Source: Kribbella flavida DSM 17836
GTDB lineage: Bacteria; Actinomycetota; Actinomycetes; Propionibacteriales; Kribbellaceae
Direction: 5' to 3'
Length of the DNA stretch: 64,000 nucleotides
Assembly (NCBI RefSeq): GCF_000024345.1
Contig: NC_013729.1
Coordinates: 1,860,001 to 1,924,000, forward strand
Below the pieces are notes generated by a model. It did not search any database. It saw nothing but the letters and a program-made list of their open reading frames with translations, and was not told the origin of the DNA. Positions 26,252 through 34,575 of this stretch are shown piece by piece. A program made the translations under genes and the position numbers. Position 1 is the first letter of the stretch, and every line of letters starts with the position of its first letter.

Positions 26252-27649
26252 ATGAGTGAGGTCGTCGAGCGGCTACGTCAGGTCCTGCCCCCGGAAGCGC
26301 TGGTCACCGACCACGACCGGATGCAGAGCTACCGGTACGACCGGGCCATGTTCTGCCCGGCCGGCGAGCCGGTGGCTGTCGTGCTGGCGCGGGAGACCGC
26401 CCACGTGCAGGCGGCGGTGCGAGCCGCTGCCGAGTTCGGCGTGCCCGTGGTTCCGCAGGGCGCGCGGTCCGGCCTGTCCGGCGCGGCCAACGCGCTGGAC
26501 GGCTGCGTGGTGATCTCGCTGGAGAAGATGGACCGGATCCTCCAGATCGAGCCGATCGACCGGTACGTCGTGACGCAGCCCGGCGTGTACAACGCCGTAC
26601 TGTCGCGCGCCGTCGCCGAGCAGGGCCTGTTCTACCCGCCGGACCCGTCCAGCTGGGAGTTCTGCTCGATCGGCGGCAACCTGTCGACCAACTCGGGCGG
26701 TCTGTGCTGCGTGAAGTACGGCGTGACCACGGACTACGTGCTCGGCCTCGAAGTGGTGCTCGCCAGCGGCGAGGTGCTGCGGACCGGCCGGCGGACGGTC
26801 AAGGGGGTCGCGGGCTACGACCTGACCAAGTTGATGGTCGGCAGCGAGGGCACGCTGGGCATCATCACCGAGGCGACGCTGGCGTTGCGCCCGCAGACGG
26901 CCCGGCCGCGGACGATGGCGGCGCTGTTCGGCTCCGGCGTGGCGGCCGGCGAGGCGATCGTCGAGATCATCCGGTCCGGGGTCTCGCTCAGCCTGCTGGA
27001 GATCATGGACCGGACCACGATCGCCGCGGTGAACGCCTACAAGCGGATGGACCTGCCGACCGAGGCGGCCGCGATGCTGATCGCGCAGTCCGACGCCGGC
27101 GGCGAGGCGGGTGCGGCCGACATCGCGACGGTGGCCAAGCTCTGCCGCGACCACGGCGCGATCGAGTGCATCGAGGCCGACGACGAGGCCGAAGGCGACC
27201 TCCTGCTGGAGGCCCGCCGGGCCGCCCTGGTCGCGCTCGAGCAGCTGGGCACGACGATGATCGACGACGTCTGCGTCCCGCGGTCCCGGCTGGCCGACTT
27301 CATCGGCGCGGTCGAGAAGATCGCCGCCGACCTGGACATCACCGTCGGCGTGCTCGGTCACGCCGGCGACGGCAACATGCATCCGACCGTTGTGTTCGAC
27401 GCGCTCGACGCCGAGCAGGCCCGCCGGGCCCAGGCGGCGTTCGACCAGATCATGGAAGCCGGGCTGGCGCTCGGCGGCACGATCACCGGGGAGCACGGCA
27501 TCGGCGTGCTGAAGCGGGCGTGGCTGATCGAGGAGATCGGGCCGGTGGCCGTCGCGGTGCACCGGGCGATCAAGGCCGCGCTGGACCCGGACAACCTGCT
27601 CAACCCGGGCAAGGTGGTGGCTCTGGAGGGCGCCGACACGGTGAGGTGA
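26252..27649 (+). CDS. FAD-binding oxidase, GlcD/D-lactate dehydrogenase type
   Basis: 465 residues. The PCMH-type FAD domain shows VVPQGARSGLSGAANAL (pyrophosphate binding), GLFYPPDPSS, SIGGNLSTNSGG and GVAGYDLTKLMVGSEGTLGI; the cap/C-terminal domain has GHAGDGNMHP, TGEHGIGVLK and ALDPDNLLNPGKV. These mark the family of glycolate oxidase GlcD, D-lactate and D-2-hydroxyglutarate dehydrogenases, which oxidise 2-hydroxy acids. The substrate cannot be settled from sequence, and there is no adjacent GlcE/GlcF subunit, which favours a stand-alone D-2-hydroxyacid dehydrogenase. Confidence 0.9.
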   Translation: MSEVVERLRQVLPPEALVTDHDRMQSYRYDRAMFCPAGEPVAVVLARETAHVQAAVRAAAEFGVPVVPQGARSGLSGAANALDGCVVISLEKMDRILQIEPIDRYVVTQPGVYNAVLSRAVAEQGLFYPPDPSSWEFCSIGGNLSTNSGGLCCVKYGVTTDYVLGLEVVLASGEVLRTGRRTVKGVAGYDLTKLMVGSEGTLGIITEATLALRPQTARPRTMAALFGSGVAAGEAIVEIIRSGVSLSLLEIMDRTTIAAVNAYKRMDLPTEAAAMLIAQSDAGGEAGAADIATVAKLCRDHGAIECIEADDEAEGDLLLEARRAALVALEQLGTTMIDDVCVPRSRLADFIGAVEKIAADLDITVGVLGHAGDGNMHPTVVFDALDAEQARRAQAAFDQIMEAGLALGGTITGEHGIGVLKRAWLIEEIGPVAVAVHRAIKAALDPDNLLNPGKVVALEGADTVR

Positions 27650-27671
27650 GAGTTGTTGCAGCTTCTGAGAC

Positions 27672-27700
27672 GGAACCGTTACGGAACTGCCGAGGTCATA
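27672..27700 (+). promoter_or_regulatory. possible ECF-sigma promoter of the lipoprotein/two-component operon
   Basis: GGAACC (27672-27677), 17 bp, then GTCATA (27695-27700) resembles the GGAAC/GTC pattern read by envelope-stress ECF sigma factors such as SigE of Streptomyces. A second GGAAC copy is at 27683-27687. The link is tentative, but the operon downstream looks like cseABC, which works with SigE. Confidence 0.4.
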
Positions 27701-27837
27701 CGACGAGTGTGGCCGCCGGCTGTGACGTGGGGGCCGCACCATGGAAGGTACTTGTCTGATTTCACGGGGGATTCTTGTCAGGCGCCCGACGAGGCACACC
27801 GGTGGGCGCGCGGCTGAGGCGTACCAGGAGGCCATCC

Positions 27838-28440
27838 ATGCGTGCTAGGCGACTGCTGCCGGCTGCGCTGGCACTGGTCGCCCTGCTGGGTGTCGCCGGC
27901 TGCGCCAACGGCGGCGGCCTGCGAGTCGAGGGCTCCGGGCCGTCGGGCTCGAGCTCGCCCGCTCCGGCCAGCCAGACCCCTCGTGTCCTGGACAACAAGG
28001 ACCAGCGCACGCCGCCGGCCGTCACCGTGAGCCTGGCCCAGGTCCGGCAGAAGCTGCTCGCCGACCCCGGGCTGGAAGCGTACTTCCGTACCATCCTGGC
28101 CAAGTGCGACGTCGCCGAGCGCTGCATGACCCGTGGTGCCACCGTGAACGTGCTGGACTCCGACCGGCCACAGCTCGTGGTGTACATCCACACCATCGAC
28201 AAGTTCATCTACGGCGCCGTGCTGATCGCGCTCGAAACCACCGGACCCCGGCCGGTTTGGAGTTTGCGGGCCGAGCAGTTGAAGATCAAGGCCAGCCAGC
28301 AGGGCGATCTCGTTGTCGAGTCAGGGGTCTTCGCTGCGGACGACGCCACTTGCTGCCCATCTGTAACCCGGGTCGATGTCTACCGTTGGAATGGTCGTCA
28401 GATGATCAAGGTGAGCTCGCAGGACCAAAAGGGAGACTGA
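27838..28440 (+). CDS. lipoprotein, CseA-like by position
   Basis: 200 residues from ATG 27838 (AGGAGG 6 bases upstream). Lipobox VAGC near residue 22, then a Gly/Ser/Pro-rich flexible linker and a compact domain of about 150 residues ending at the C-terminus. Four cysteines (KCDVAERC and ATCCPS) may form disulfides. It is the first gene of a three-gene operon with a response regulator (6-base gap) and a histidine kinase. In Streptomyces the lipoprotein CseA precedes CseB/CseC and tunes the envelope-stress response; sequence resemblance was not measured, so the assignment rests on gene order. Confidence 0.7.
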   Translation: MRARRLLPAALALVALLGVAGCANGGGLRVEGSGPSGSSSPAPASQTPRVLDNKDQRTPPAVTVSLAQVRQKLLADPGLEAYFRTILAKCDVAERCMTRGATVNVLDSDRPQLVVYIHTIDKFIYGAVLIALETTGPRPVWSLRAEQLKIKASQQGDLVVESGVFAADDATCCPSVTRVDVYRWNGRQMIKVSSQDQKGD

Positions 28441-28446
28441 ACTTCG

Positions 28447-29145
28447 GTGGTACCGGAAGAACCGGCAGCGCGCATCCTGATGGTCGAGGACGACGCGGTG
28501 ATCCGTGAGGCAACCCAGTTGACCCTCGAGCGCCACGGGTACGACGTCACCACGGCCGAGGACGGGCTCGAGGCCATCGAGACGTTCGAGAAGGTCCATC
28601 CCGACGCGGTGATGCTCGACGTGATGCTGCCCGGTCTGGACGGCATCTCGGTGTGCCGGCGGATCCGGGAGACCAGCCTGGTCCCGATCGTGATGGTGTC
28701 GGCCCGCGGAGACGCGCTGGACGTCGTCCTCGGGCTCGAGGCCGGCGCCGACGACTACGTGACCAAGCCCTTCGACACCCAGGTGCTGGTGGCCCGGTTG
28801 CGCGCGGTGATGCGGCGCGCGGTGTCGGACCCGGAGCGGCCCGCGCCGACGTCCGGCGCCGGGGTCGAGTCGTTCGGCGACCTCGAGCTGGACCGGGAGG
28901 CGCTGGAGGTCCGGCGTGGCGGCAGCACCGTGCAGCTCACCCCCACCGAGCTCAAGCTGCTGATCGAGTTCGCGAACAACCCCGGTGTGGTGCTCAGCCG
29001 GTCGACGCTGCTGCAGCGGGTCTGGGACTACGAGTGGGGCGGCGACGGCCGACTGGTCGACGTGCACCTGCAGCGGCTGCGGACCAAGATCGGCGCCGAC
29101 CGGATCGAGACCGTGCGCGGGTTCGGGTACAAGCTCCGGGCCTAG
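28447..29145 (+). CDS. OmpR/PhoB-type response regulator (CseB-like)
   Basis: 232 residues from GTG 28447. Receiver domain with the acidic pair (VEDDA), phosphoacceptor Asp58 (VMLDVMLPGLDG), Thr/Ser in VMVSARGD and Lys in YVTKPFD; linker; then a winged-helix DNA-binding domain (LTPTELKLLIEFANNP, VDVHLQRLRTKIG, TVRGFGYKL). Standard length. It is transcribed with the kinase that follows after 28 bases and the lipoprotein before it. Confidence 0.93.
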   Translation: MVPEEPAARILMVEDDAVIREATQLTLERHGYDVTTAEDGLEAIETFEKVHPDAVMLDVMLPGLDGISVCRRIRETSLVPIVMVSARGDALDVVLGLEAGADDYVTKPFDTQVLVARLRAVMRRAVSDPERPAPTSGAGVESFGDLELDREALEVRRGGSTVQLTPTELKLLIEFANNPGVVLSRSTLLQRVWDYEWGGDGRLVDVHLQRLRTKIGADRIETVRGFGYKLRA

Positions 29146-29173
29146 CCCCGCAGCCGCCGCCCGGAAGACACCT

Positions 29174-30406
29174 GTGGGACTCCGCAGCAAGCTCGGTCTG
29201 ATCTTCGTCCTGGTTTCCTCGTTCGCGATTCTGGTGCTGTGCGTGGCGGTCTACACCCAAGCCGAGTCGTCCCGGCTGGACCGGACGCGCAGTTTCGCCG
29301 ACGAGCGGATCCAGCTCGCCGCGGACGCCTACAACCGTGACGACGTCACGGTGCTCGACTCCCGGCTGGACGACCCCGCCTTGCCGCCGCAGCTGCGGGA
29401 CGCGGTCCGGCAAGGCAAGCGGGCCACCTTCAAGACCGGTTCGCCGGACGCGAAGATGTGGGCCGCGGCCGGCGTCAAGGGCGGCCGGATCCTGTCGATC
29501 GTGCAGAACTACGACACCAACGACGCGTCGATGAACGAGCTGCGCCGGGCGCTGATCCTGGGCGGCGTGGGCACGGTCGGACTGGTCGCCCTGGTCAGCG
29601 TGGTGGCGGCCGGCAGCCTGTCGCGCCGCATCGTGGCCGTCGCCGGGACGGCGCGCCGGATCGCCGGTGGTGAGCTCGACGCGTCCGCCGCCGAAGCCGT
29701 TGGCAAGGGCAACGACGAGGTCCAGGCGCTGGCGGAGGCGCTGGACACGATGGCCAGCTCGTTGCGCGCCCAGCTGGAGGCGGAGCGCAGGTTCACCGCC
29801 GACGTCGCGCACGACCTGCGGACCCCGGTCACGGGTCTGCTCACCGCGGCCGAGCTGCTGCCGCCGAGCCGGCCGAGCGAGCTGGTCCGGGACCGGGCCA
29901 AGGTCCTGCGCGGTCTGGTCGAGGACCTGCTGGAGATCGCCCGGTTCGACTCGGGCGTCGAGCAGGCCGACCTGGAGCACGTCGGTCTGGCCGCGTTCGT
30001 CGGGTCGGCGGTCGGCCGGTTGCGCATGCAGCAGTCGCTCGAGCCGGACAGCGTGGTCGTCCGGCAGGAGGGCCCGGAGCAGACGGTGTCGACCGACTCC
30101 CGCCGGGTGGAGCGGATCCTGGCCAACCTGATCGTCAACGGGCTGCGGCACGGCCGGCCACCGATCGAGGTCACCGTGCACGGGCGCACGATCGAGGTGG
30201 TCGACCACGGTCCCGGCTACCCGGAGGAATTGATTGCCGAGGGCCCGCGCCGGTTCCGGTCCGGGATGGCCGAGCGCGGGGCCGGCCACGGACTCGGGCT
30301 CACCATCGCGGTCGGGCACGCCAAGGTGCTCGGTGCCGAGCTGACCTTCGGCGCCGCGCCGGGCGGTGGGGCGCTGGCCCGGCTCGTGCTGCCGGCGACG
30401 CCCTGA
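29174..30406 (+). CDS. sensor histidine kinase (CseC-like)
   Basis: 410 residues from GTG 29174. Helix 1 at GLIFVLVSSFAILVLCVAVY, an extracytoplasmic sensor of about 95 residues, helix 2 at LILGGVGTVGLVALVSVVAA, then HAMP, H-box DVAHDLRTPVTGLL (His213) and a HATPase domain with N-box ILANLIVNGLRHG, VVDHGPGYP and GHGLGLTIAV. Frame and length fit a typical class I kinase. It should phosphorylate the adjacent response regulator in response to an envelope signal, possibly monitored with the lipoprotein. No ECF sigma gene is next to it, unlike the Streptomyces sigE-cseABC order. Confidence 0.92.
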   Translation: MGLRSKLGLIFVLVSSFAILVLCVAVYTQAESSRLDRTRSFADERIQLAADAYNRDDVTVLDSRLDDPALPPQLRDAVRQGKRATFKTGSPDAKMWAAAGVKGGRILSIVQNYDTNDASMNELRRALILGGVGTVGLVALVSVVAAGSLSRRIVAVAGTARRIAGGELDASAAEAVGKGNDEVQALAEALDTMASSLRAQLEAERRFTADVAHDLRTPVTGLLTAAELLPPSRPSELVRDRAKVLRGLVEDLLEIARFDSGVEQADLEHVGLAAFVGSAVGRLRMQQSLEPDSVVVRQEGPEQTVSTDSRRVERILANLIVNGLRHGRPPIEVTVHGRTIEVVDHGPGYPEELIAEGPRRFRSGMAERGAGHGLGLTIAVGHAKVLGAELTFGAAPGGGALARLVLPATP

Positions 30407-30502
30407 GACGGAATCTTGATCCAACTTCTGCCGGCGGGGCGGCGTCTCCTCTCACGTCGGGTTCACCGGAATCCGTTACGTACGAGGGGAAACCACACCA
30501 TC

Positions 30503-30928
30503 ATGCGCATCCGTTCTCAGTTCGTCCGCCGTTCCGCCGCCGTCGTCGCAGGGCTCGCGCTGGCCGGCAGCGCCGCCGCTCTCGGCTCGCTGCAGGCCTC
30601 CGCCGCACCGTCGTCGGTGCAGGCCGTCCAGGCCGCCGCCACGGTCGCCGCCGCGCCGACCATCAGCATCAAGGCCGACCGGGCCACCGCGAAGGCGTGG
30701 AGCAAGGTCTCCTTCACCGGCAAGACCACCGGCATCGCGGCGAGCACCAAGGTCCAGGTGCAGCGGCTGGAGAACGGCAAGTGGGTCACCTTCCCGGCCA
30801 CCACCAAGGTGACCAGCAAGGCGACCTACTCGGTCTGGGTGCAGAGCGGCCGCGTCGGCGTGAACAAGTTCCGCGTCGTCACCAGCAAGGCCGCCAGCTC
30901 GGCAGTCAGCATCACCATCGTCAAGTGA
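30503..30928 (+). CDS. small secreted Ig-like protein
   Basis: 141 residues from ATG 30503. The twin-Arg-containing signal sequence (FVRRSAAVVAGLALAGSAAA) is followed by an Ala-rich linker and one domain of about 85 residues with alternating strands (TISIKADRATAKAWSKVSFTG, KVQVQRLENGKWVTF, KFRVVTSKAASSAVSITIVK), similar to bacterial Ig-like domains in secreted proteins. It lies directly after the sensor kinase, on the same strand with a 96-bp gap, so it could be a target of the system. Function unknown. Confidence 0.7.
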   Translation: MRIRSQFVRRSAAVVAGLALAGSAAALGSLQASAAPSSVQAVQAAATVAAAPTISIKADRATAKAWSKVSFTGKTTGIAASTKVQVQRLENGKWVTFPATTKVTSKATYSVWVQSGRVGVNKFRVVTSKAASSAVSITIVK

Positions 30929-30940
30929 CGCCCTGAAGCC

Positions 30941-30989
30941 ACAGCAGCGGCGGTCACCTTCCGGGGGCGGGAGGTGCCGTCGCTGCTGT
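30941..30989. terminator. hairpin between convergent genes
   Basis: ACAGCAGCGGCGGTCACCT (from 30941) pairs with AGGTGCCGTCGCTGCTGT (30972-30989) with one wobble and one bulge; the loop is G-rich. It separates the small secreted gene from fahA on the opposite strand. Confidence 0.65.
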
Positions 30990-31008
30990 GCTGATTCGGT
31001 GGGTCGGC

Positions 31009-32214
31009 TCAGCCCGCGGTCGGGGCGATCCGGCCGGTGACCTCGCCGAGGCCGATCCGGCGACCGTCGGACGTGGTGGCCCAGCCGGTGATGGAGACCT
31101 CGTCACCGTCCTGCAGGAAGGTTCGTTGCTCGCCGTTCACGACGACCGGCTCGCGACCACCCCAGGTCAGCTCGATGAACGATCCGCGCTGGTCCTTCTC
31201 CGGCCCGCTGACCGTGCCGGACGCGAACAGGTCGCCGGTCCGCACCGAGGCTCCGTTGACCGACAGGTGGGCGAGCATCTGCGCCGGGGACCAGTACATG
31301 CCCTTGTACGGCGGGCTGCTGACCAGCTGGCCGTTCCAGCGGACCTCGAAGGTGATGTCGTGGTTCACCAGCTCGGAGCCGGCCAGGTACGGCAGGACGG
31401 GCGGGTCCTGCGGCCCCAGCGGCACCACGGAGTCCTTGAGCGCCTCCAGCGACACCACCCACGGCGAGATCGAGGTGGCGAAGGACTTGCCCAGGAACGG
31501 CCCGAGCGGCACGTACTCCCAGGCCTGCAGGTCGCGGGCGGACCAGTCGTTCACCAGCACCACGCCGTACACGTGCTCTTCGAACGCGTCGACAGGGACC
31601 GGGCGGCCGAGCGTGGACGGCGTACCGACGACGAAGCCGAGCTCGACCTCGATGTCCAGCCGCGCCGACGGCCCGTACGCCGGGACGTCGGCGCCGGGCG
31701 GTTTGCGCTGGCCGCTCGGCCGCACGATCTCGGTGCCACTGGCAACGACCGTGCCGGCCCGGCCGTGGTAGCCGACGGGCAGGTGCTTCCAGTTCGGCAG
31801 CAGCGGTTCGGAGTCCGGGCGGAACAGCCGGCCGAGGTTGGTCGCGTGCGTCTCGGAGGCGTAGAAGTCGACGTAGTCGGCGACCTCGAACGGCAGTTGC
31901 AGGGTGACGGCCGAGCGGGGGATCAGGTGCGGTTCGACCGCGTCGCGCTCGGCGGTGTTGCGGACCAGTTCGAGCAGCCACTCGCGGGTCGCGCGCCAGG
32001 CGGGGCGGCCGAGCGCGAGGAAGGCGTTCAGCGTCGGCTGCGCGAACAGCTGGGAGCCGTCCAGCATCTGCGCGGAGGCGACCGGGGCCAGATCGATCAG
32101 GTGGTCGCCGATCGCGGCGCCGATCCGCGGCTCCTCGTCGCCGAGCCGGAACACGCCGAGCGGCAGGTTGTCCGGCCCGAACGGCGAGTTGTCGGGGATG
32201 TCGATCCAGGTCAC
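31009..32214 (-). CDS. fahA: fumarylacetoacetase
   Basis: 401 residues from GTG 32214 (GGGAGG upstream). Hydrolyses fumarylacetoacetate to fumarate and acetoacetate, the last step of tyrosine degradation. The SH3-like N-domain is followed by the catalytic domain with DFYASETHATN (Asp ligand), NWKHLPVGYHGRAGTVV, IEVELGFVVG (two Glu ligands), VLVNDWSARDLQAWEY (Asp ligand) and GSFIELTW. Length fits the family. It is second in a two-gene operon after the 281-residue conserved gene and divergent from hmgA. No maleylacetoacetate isomerase gene was seen, so isomerisation must be done elsewhere or by a glutathione-independent route. Confidence 0.96.
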   Translation of the reverse strand: MTWIDIPDNSPFGPDNLPLGVFRLGDEEPRIGAAIGDHLIDLAPVASAQMLDGSQLFAQPTLNAFLALGRPAWRATREWLLELVRNTAERDAVEPHLIPRSAVTLQLPFEVADYVDFYASETHATNLGRLFRPDSEPLLPNWKHLPVGYHGRAGTVVASGTEIVRPSGQRKPPGADVPAYGPSARLDIEVELGFVVGTPSTLGRPVPVDAFEEHVYGVVLVNDWSARDLQAWEYVPLGPFLGKSFATSISPWVVSLEALKDSVVPLGPQDPPVLPYLAGSELVNHDITFEVRWNGQLVSSPPYKGMYWSPAQMLAHLSVNGASVRTGDLFASGTVSGPEKDQRGSFIELTWGGREPVVVNGEQRTFLQDGDEVSITGWATTSDGRRIGLGEVTGRIAPTAG

Positions 32215-32301
32215 AGGGCCTCCCGGCGAAGTCGGTCGAGCGGTCGTCAGCGGCGATCAGCCGGCCAGGGGTGGCCTGCTGTCGGCTAGGTACAGCGGTG
32301 G

Positions 32302-33147
32302 TCAGCTCAGCAGGCCGAGCGCGGCCAGGTCCTGCCGCGGCTCCTCGATGCTGCACGAGCCGAACGAGGTGAACCACTTGCGCGTGCCGGCCACCTGCTG
32401 CTCGGTGAGCTCGCGGGCCCGGGCGGCGAGCGCCTCGCCGTCGCGATCCTCCAGCACGGCGGTCACCTCGTCCACCTCGGCGCCGTCGAGCGAGGCCCGG
32501 GTGGCGAGCAGCACGTTGAGGAAGCCGTGGTGCTCGAAGCCGGTGTCCGAGGCGGTGTGCCGGACCGCGTTGTGCAGACCGGCGGTGCATTTGAACGCGA
32601 CCTCGCGGTCCAGGCACGCGGTGATGAACGCGGCGATCTGGCCGGCCGACGGGAAGAGGGCGGCATCGAGTCCGCCGGTGCGCAGCTTGGCCGAGTAGCC
32701 GGCGTCGGCGATCACGTCGAGCGCCCGCTGCCACCCGCCGTCCAGGCCGACCTCGACGAACGCGTTCTCCTCGTCGAGGCAGTCGTCGCAGGCCCGGACC
32801 ACCCGGAGCGCGTTGCGGGACAGGTCGTCCTCGGCGCGCAGCCGGACCTCGACCGCGGTCACGGTGACGTCGGCCGAGCGGTCGCCGTACCGGACGGCCG
32901 GCGCGATGCCGCCGGCGCCGCCGGTGATCACCACGGCGACCTCCAGCGGTCCGCCGGTCGCGGCGGCCCCGGCGGCGACCTTCATCAGGTCTTCGTCGGT
33001 GCAGACGAACGGGCCGACCAGTTCGGCGTACGGCGCGCTGCGGTGGGCGCGGTGCGCGGCCAACGCCTCGGGCAGCGGGAGGTTCCCGGGCGGGAACGTC
33101 GCGGCGTCGTCGACCAGGTGCCGGAACAGGGCTGGGACGGTTGACAT
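32302..33147 (-). CDS. conserved hypothetical protein in the homogentisate operon
   Basis: 281 residues from ATG 33147. No standard catalytic motif. Visible landmarks are an N-terminal ATFPPGNLPL, an alternating beta/alpha pattern reminiscent of a TIM-barrel (VAVVITG, AFVEVGL, SAKLRTGG, AFKCTAGLHNAVRHT) and a hydrophilic C-terminal helix region with GTRKWFTSFGSCSIEEP. Lys in KLRTGG and KCTAGLHN could be active-site residues. Its position at the head of the fahA operon and opposite hmgA suggests a step or protective role in homogentisate breakdown, for instance the missing isomerase. That is a hypothesis. Confidence 0.75.
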   Translation of the reverse strand: MSTVPALFRHLVDDAATFPPGNLPLPEALAAHRAHRSAPYAELVGPFVCTDEDLMKVAAGAAATGGPLEVAVVITGGAGGIAPAVRYGDRSADVTVTAVEVRLRAEDDLSRNALRVVRACDDCLDEENAFVEVGLDGGWQRALDVIADAGYSAKLRTGGLDAALFPSAGQIAAFITACLDREVAFKCTAGLHNAVRHTASDTGFEHHGFLNVLLATRASLDGAEVDEVTAVLEDRDGEALAARARELTEQQVAGTRKWFTSFGSCSIEEPRQDLAALGLLS

Positions 33148-33166
33148 GCCCCGAAGCCTAACGGAT

Positions 33167-33205
33167 GCTTTCGGTAAGCGGACACAAGCGTTCGATAAAC
33201 GTACA
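33167..33205. promoter_or_regulatory. tandem 18-bp direct repeats in the hmgA/fahA divergent promoter
   Basis: GCTTTCGGTAAGCGGACA (33167-33184) and GCGTTCGATAAACGTACA (33188-33205) match at 14 of 18 positions and are exactly 21 bp (two helical turns) apart, with the common core TTCGRTAARCG. The only 85 bp between the two divergent starts contains both, so one regulator probably controls both directions. Confidence 0.7.
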
Positions 33206-33232
33206 ACGGAGTTCGGCGCGGAAGAAGGAGTC

Positions 33233-34426
33233 ATGGCGTACTACCGGCAGGTCGGCGAGATCCCCCCGAAGCGGCACACCCAGTTCCGGAAACCGGACGG
33301 CGGGCTCTACTACGAGGAGCTGATGGGCGAGGAAGGCTTCTCGTCGGACTCGTCGCTGCTGTACCACGCGGGCGTGCCGTCGGCGATCGTCGACTCCCAG
33401 GTCTGGCAGCTGCCGGACCTCAGCACCACGCCGAACCACCCGCTGACGCCGCGGCACCTCAAACTGCACGACCTGTTCCCCGGCACCAGCGGACACAACG
33501 TGGTCGAGCACCGCCGGCTGGTGCTGGGCAACGGCGACGTCCGGATCTCGTACGTCGCCGCGGCCGAGCCGTCGCCGTACTACCGCAACGCGATCGGCGA
33601 CGAGTGCGTGTACCTCGAGAAGGGCTCGGCCACCGTCGAGACCGTGTTCGGGGTGCTGGAGGCGCGCGAGGGCGACTACGTGGTGATCCCGCGGGCGACG
33701 ACGCAGCGCTGGCTGCCCGGCGCCGACGGGGTGCACGCGTACTGCATCGAGGCGAACAGCCACATCGCGCCGCCGAAGCGGTACCTGTCGCGGTACGGGC
33801 AGTTCCTGGAGCACGCGCCGTACTGCGAGCGCGACCTGCACACGCCGGGTACGCCGTACGTGGTGGACGGCACGGACGTCGAGGTGCTGGTGAAGCACCG
33901 GGGCCACGGGCCGGGCGGGATCGTCGGCAGCCGGATGACGTACGCGACGCATCCGTTCGACGTGGTCGGGTGGGACGGGTGCCTGTACCCGTACACCTTC
34001 AACGTGAGCGACTTCGAGCCGATCACCGGGCGGATCCACCAGCCGCCGCCGGTGCACCAGGTGTTCGAGGCGAACAACTTCGTGATCTGCAACTTCGTGC
34101 CGCGCAAGGTGGACTACCACCCGCTGTCGGTGCCGGTGCCGTACTACCACTCGAACGTGGACTCCGACGAGGTGATGTTCTACTGCGGCGGCGACTACGA
34201 AGCGCGCAAGGGGTCGGGGATCGGACTGGGGTCGATCTCGCTGCATCCCGGCGGCTACGCGCACGGGCCGCAGCCGGCAGCCATCGAGGCGTCGCTGGGG
34301 GCGGAGCGGTTCGAGGAGCTCGCGGTGATGGTGGATACGTTCCGGCCGTTGGAGCTGGGCGAGGGCGGGGTTGCGGTCGACGACGGGGTGTACGCGTGGA
34401 CTTGGGCCGGGCGACGGTTGGGGTGA
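33233..34426 (+). CDS. hmgA: homogentisate 1,2-dioxygenase
   Basis: 397 residues from ATG 33233 (GAAGAAGGAG directly upstream). Opens the ring of homogentisate to maleylacetoacetate. The cupin-type core carries YYHSNVDSDEVMFYCGG (metal ligands His306 and Glu313), then SLHPGG (His338, the substrate-side His) and GYAHGP (His344, third ligand). GEIPPKRHTQFR, PFDVVGWDGCLYPY and PPPVHQVFEANNFVICNFVPR are family blocks. Slightly shorter than the human enzyme, as usual for actinobacterial members. Divergent from the conserved-gene/fahA operon. Confidence 0.96.
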   Translation: MAYYRQVGEIPPKRHTQFRKPDGGLYYEELMGEEGFSSDSSLLYHAGVPSAIVDSQVWQLPDLSTTPNHPLTPRHLKLHDLFPGTSGHNVVEHRRLVLGNGDVRISYVAAAEPSPYYRNAIGDECVYLEKGSATVETVFGVLEAREGDYVVIPRATTQRWLPGADGVHAYCIEANSHIAPPKRYLSRYGQFLEHAPYCERDLHTPGTPYVVDGTDVEVLVKHRGHGPGGIVGSRMTYATHPFDVVGWDGCLYPYTFNVSDFEPITGRIHQPPPVHQVFEANNFVICNFVPRKVDYHPLSVPVPYYHSNVDSDEVMFYCGGDYEARKGSGIGLGSISLHPGGYAHGPQPAAIEASLGAERFEELAVMVDTFRPLELGEGGVAVDDGVYAWTWAGRRLG

Positions 34427-34491
34427 CGTAGTTCTTCTCCCCCGCGGGCTCCTACGCTCGCTACGGCGCCTGCTCCCTCCGCCTTTTCACC

Positions 34492-34509
34492 TGCGAGCTT
34501 GCTCGCGTG
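34492..34509. repeat. dispersed palindromic repeat, distant copy
   Basis: TGCGAGCTTGCTCGCGTG is identical over 18 bp to the copy at 12727-12744. It lies in the 149-bp gap after hmgA and could act as a transcript end or a chromosomal signal. GCGGGCTCC and related short palindromic fragments precede it. Confidence 0.65.
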
Positions 34510-34575
34510 ACCGTCGTCCGGCCGGGCGGTTCGTGTCGAAGCGCGAGGGGACCCCCGGTCGACGAGACTAGGGGG

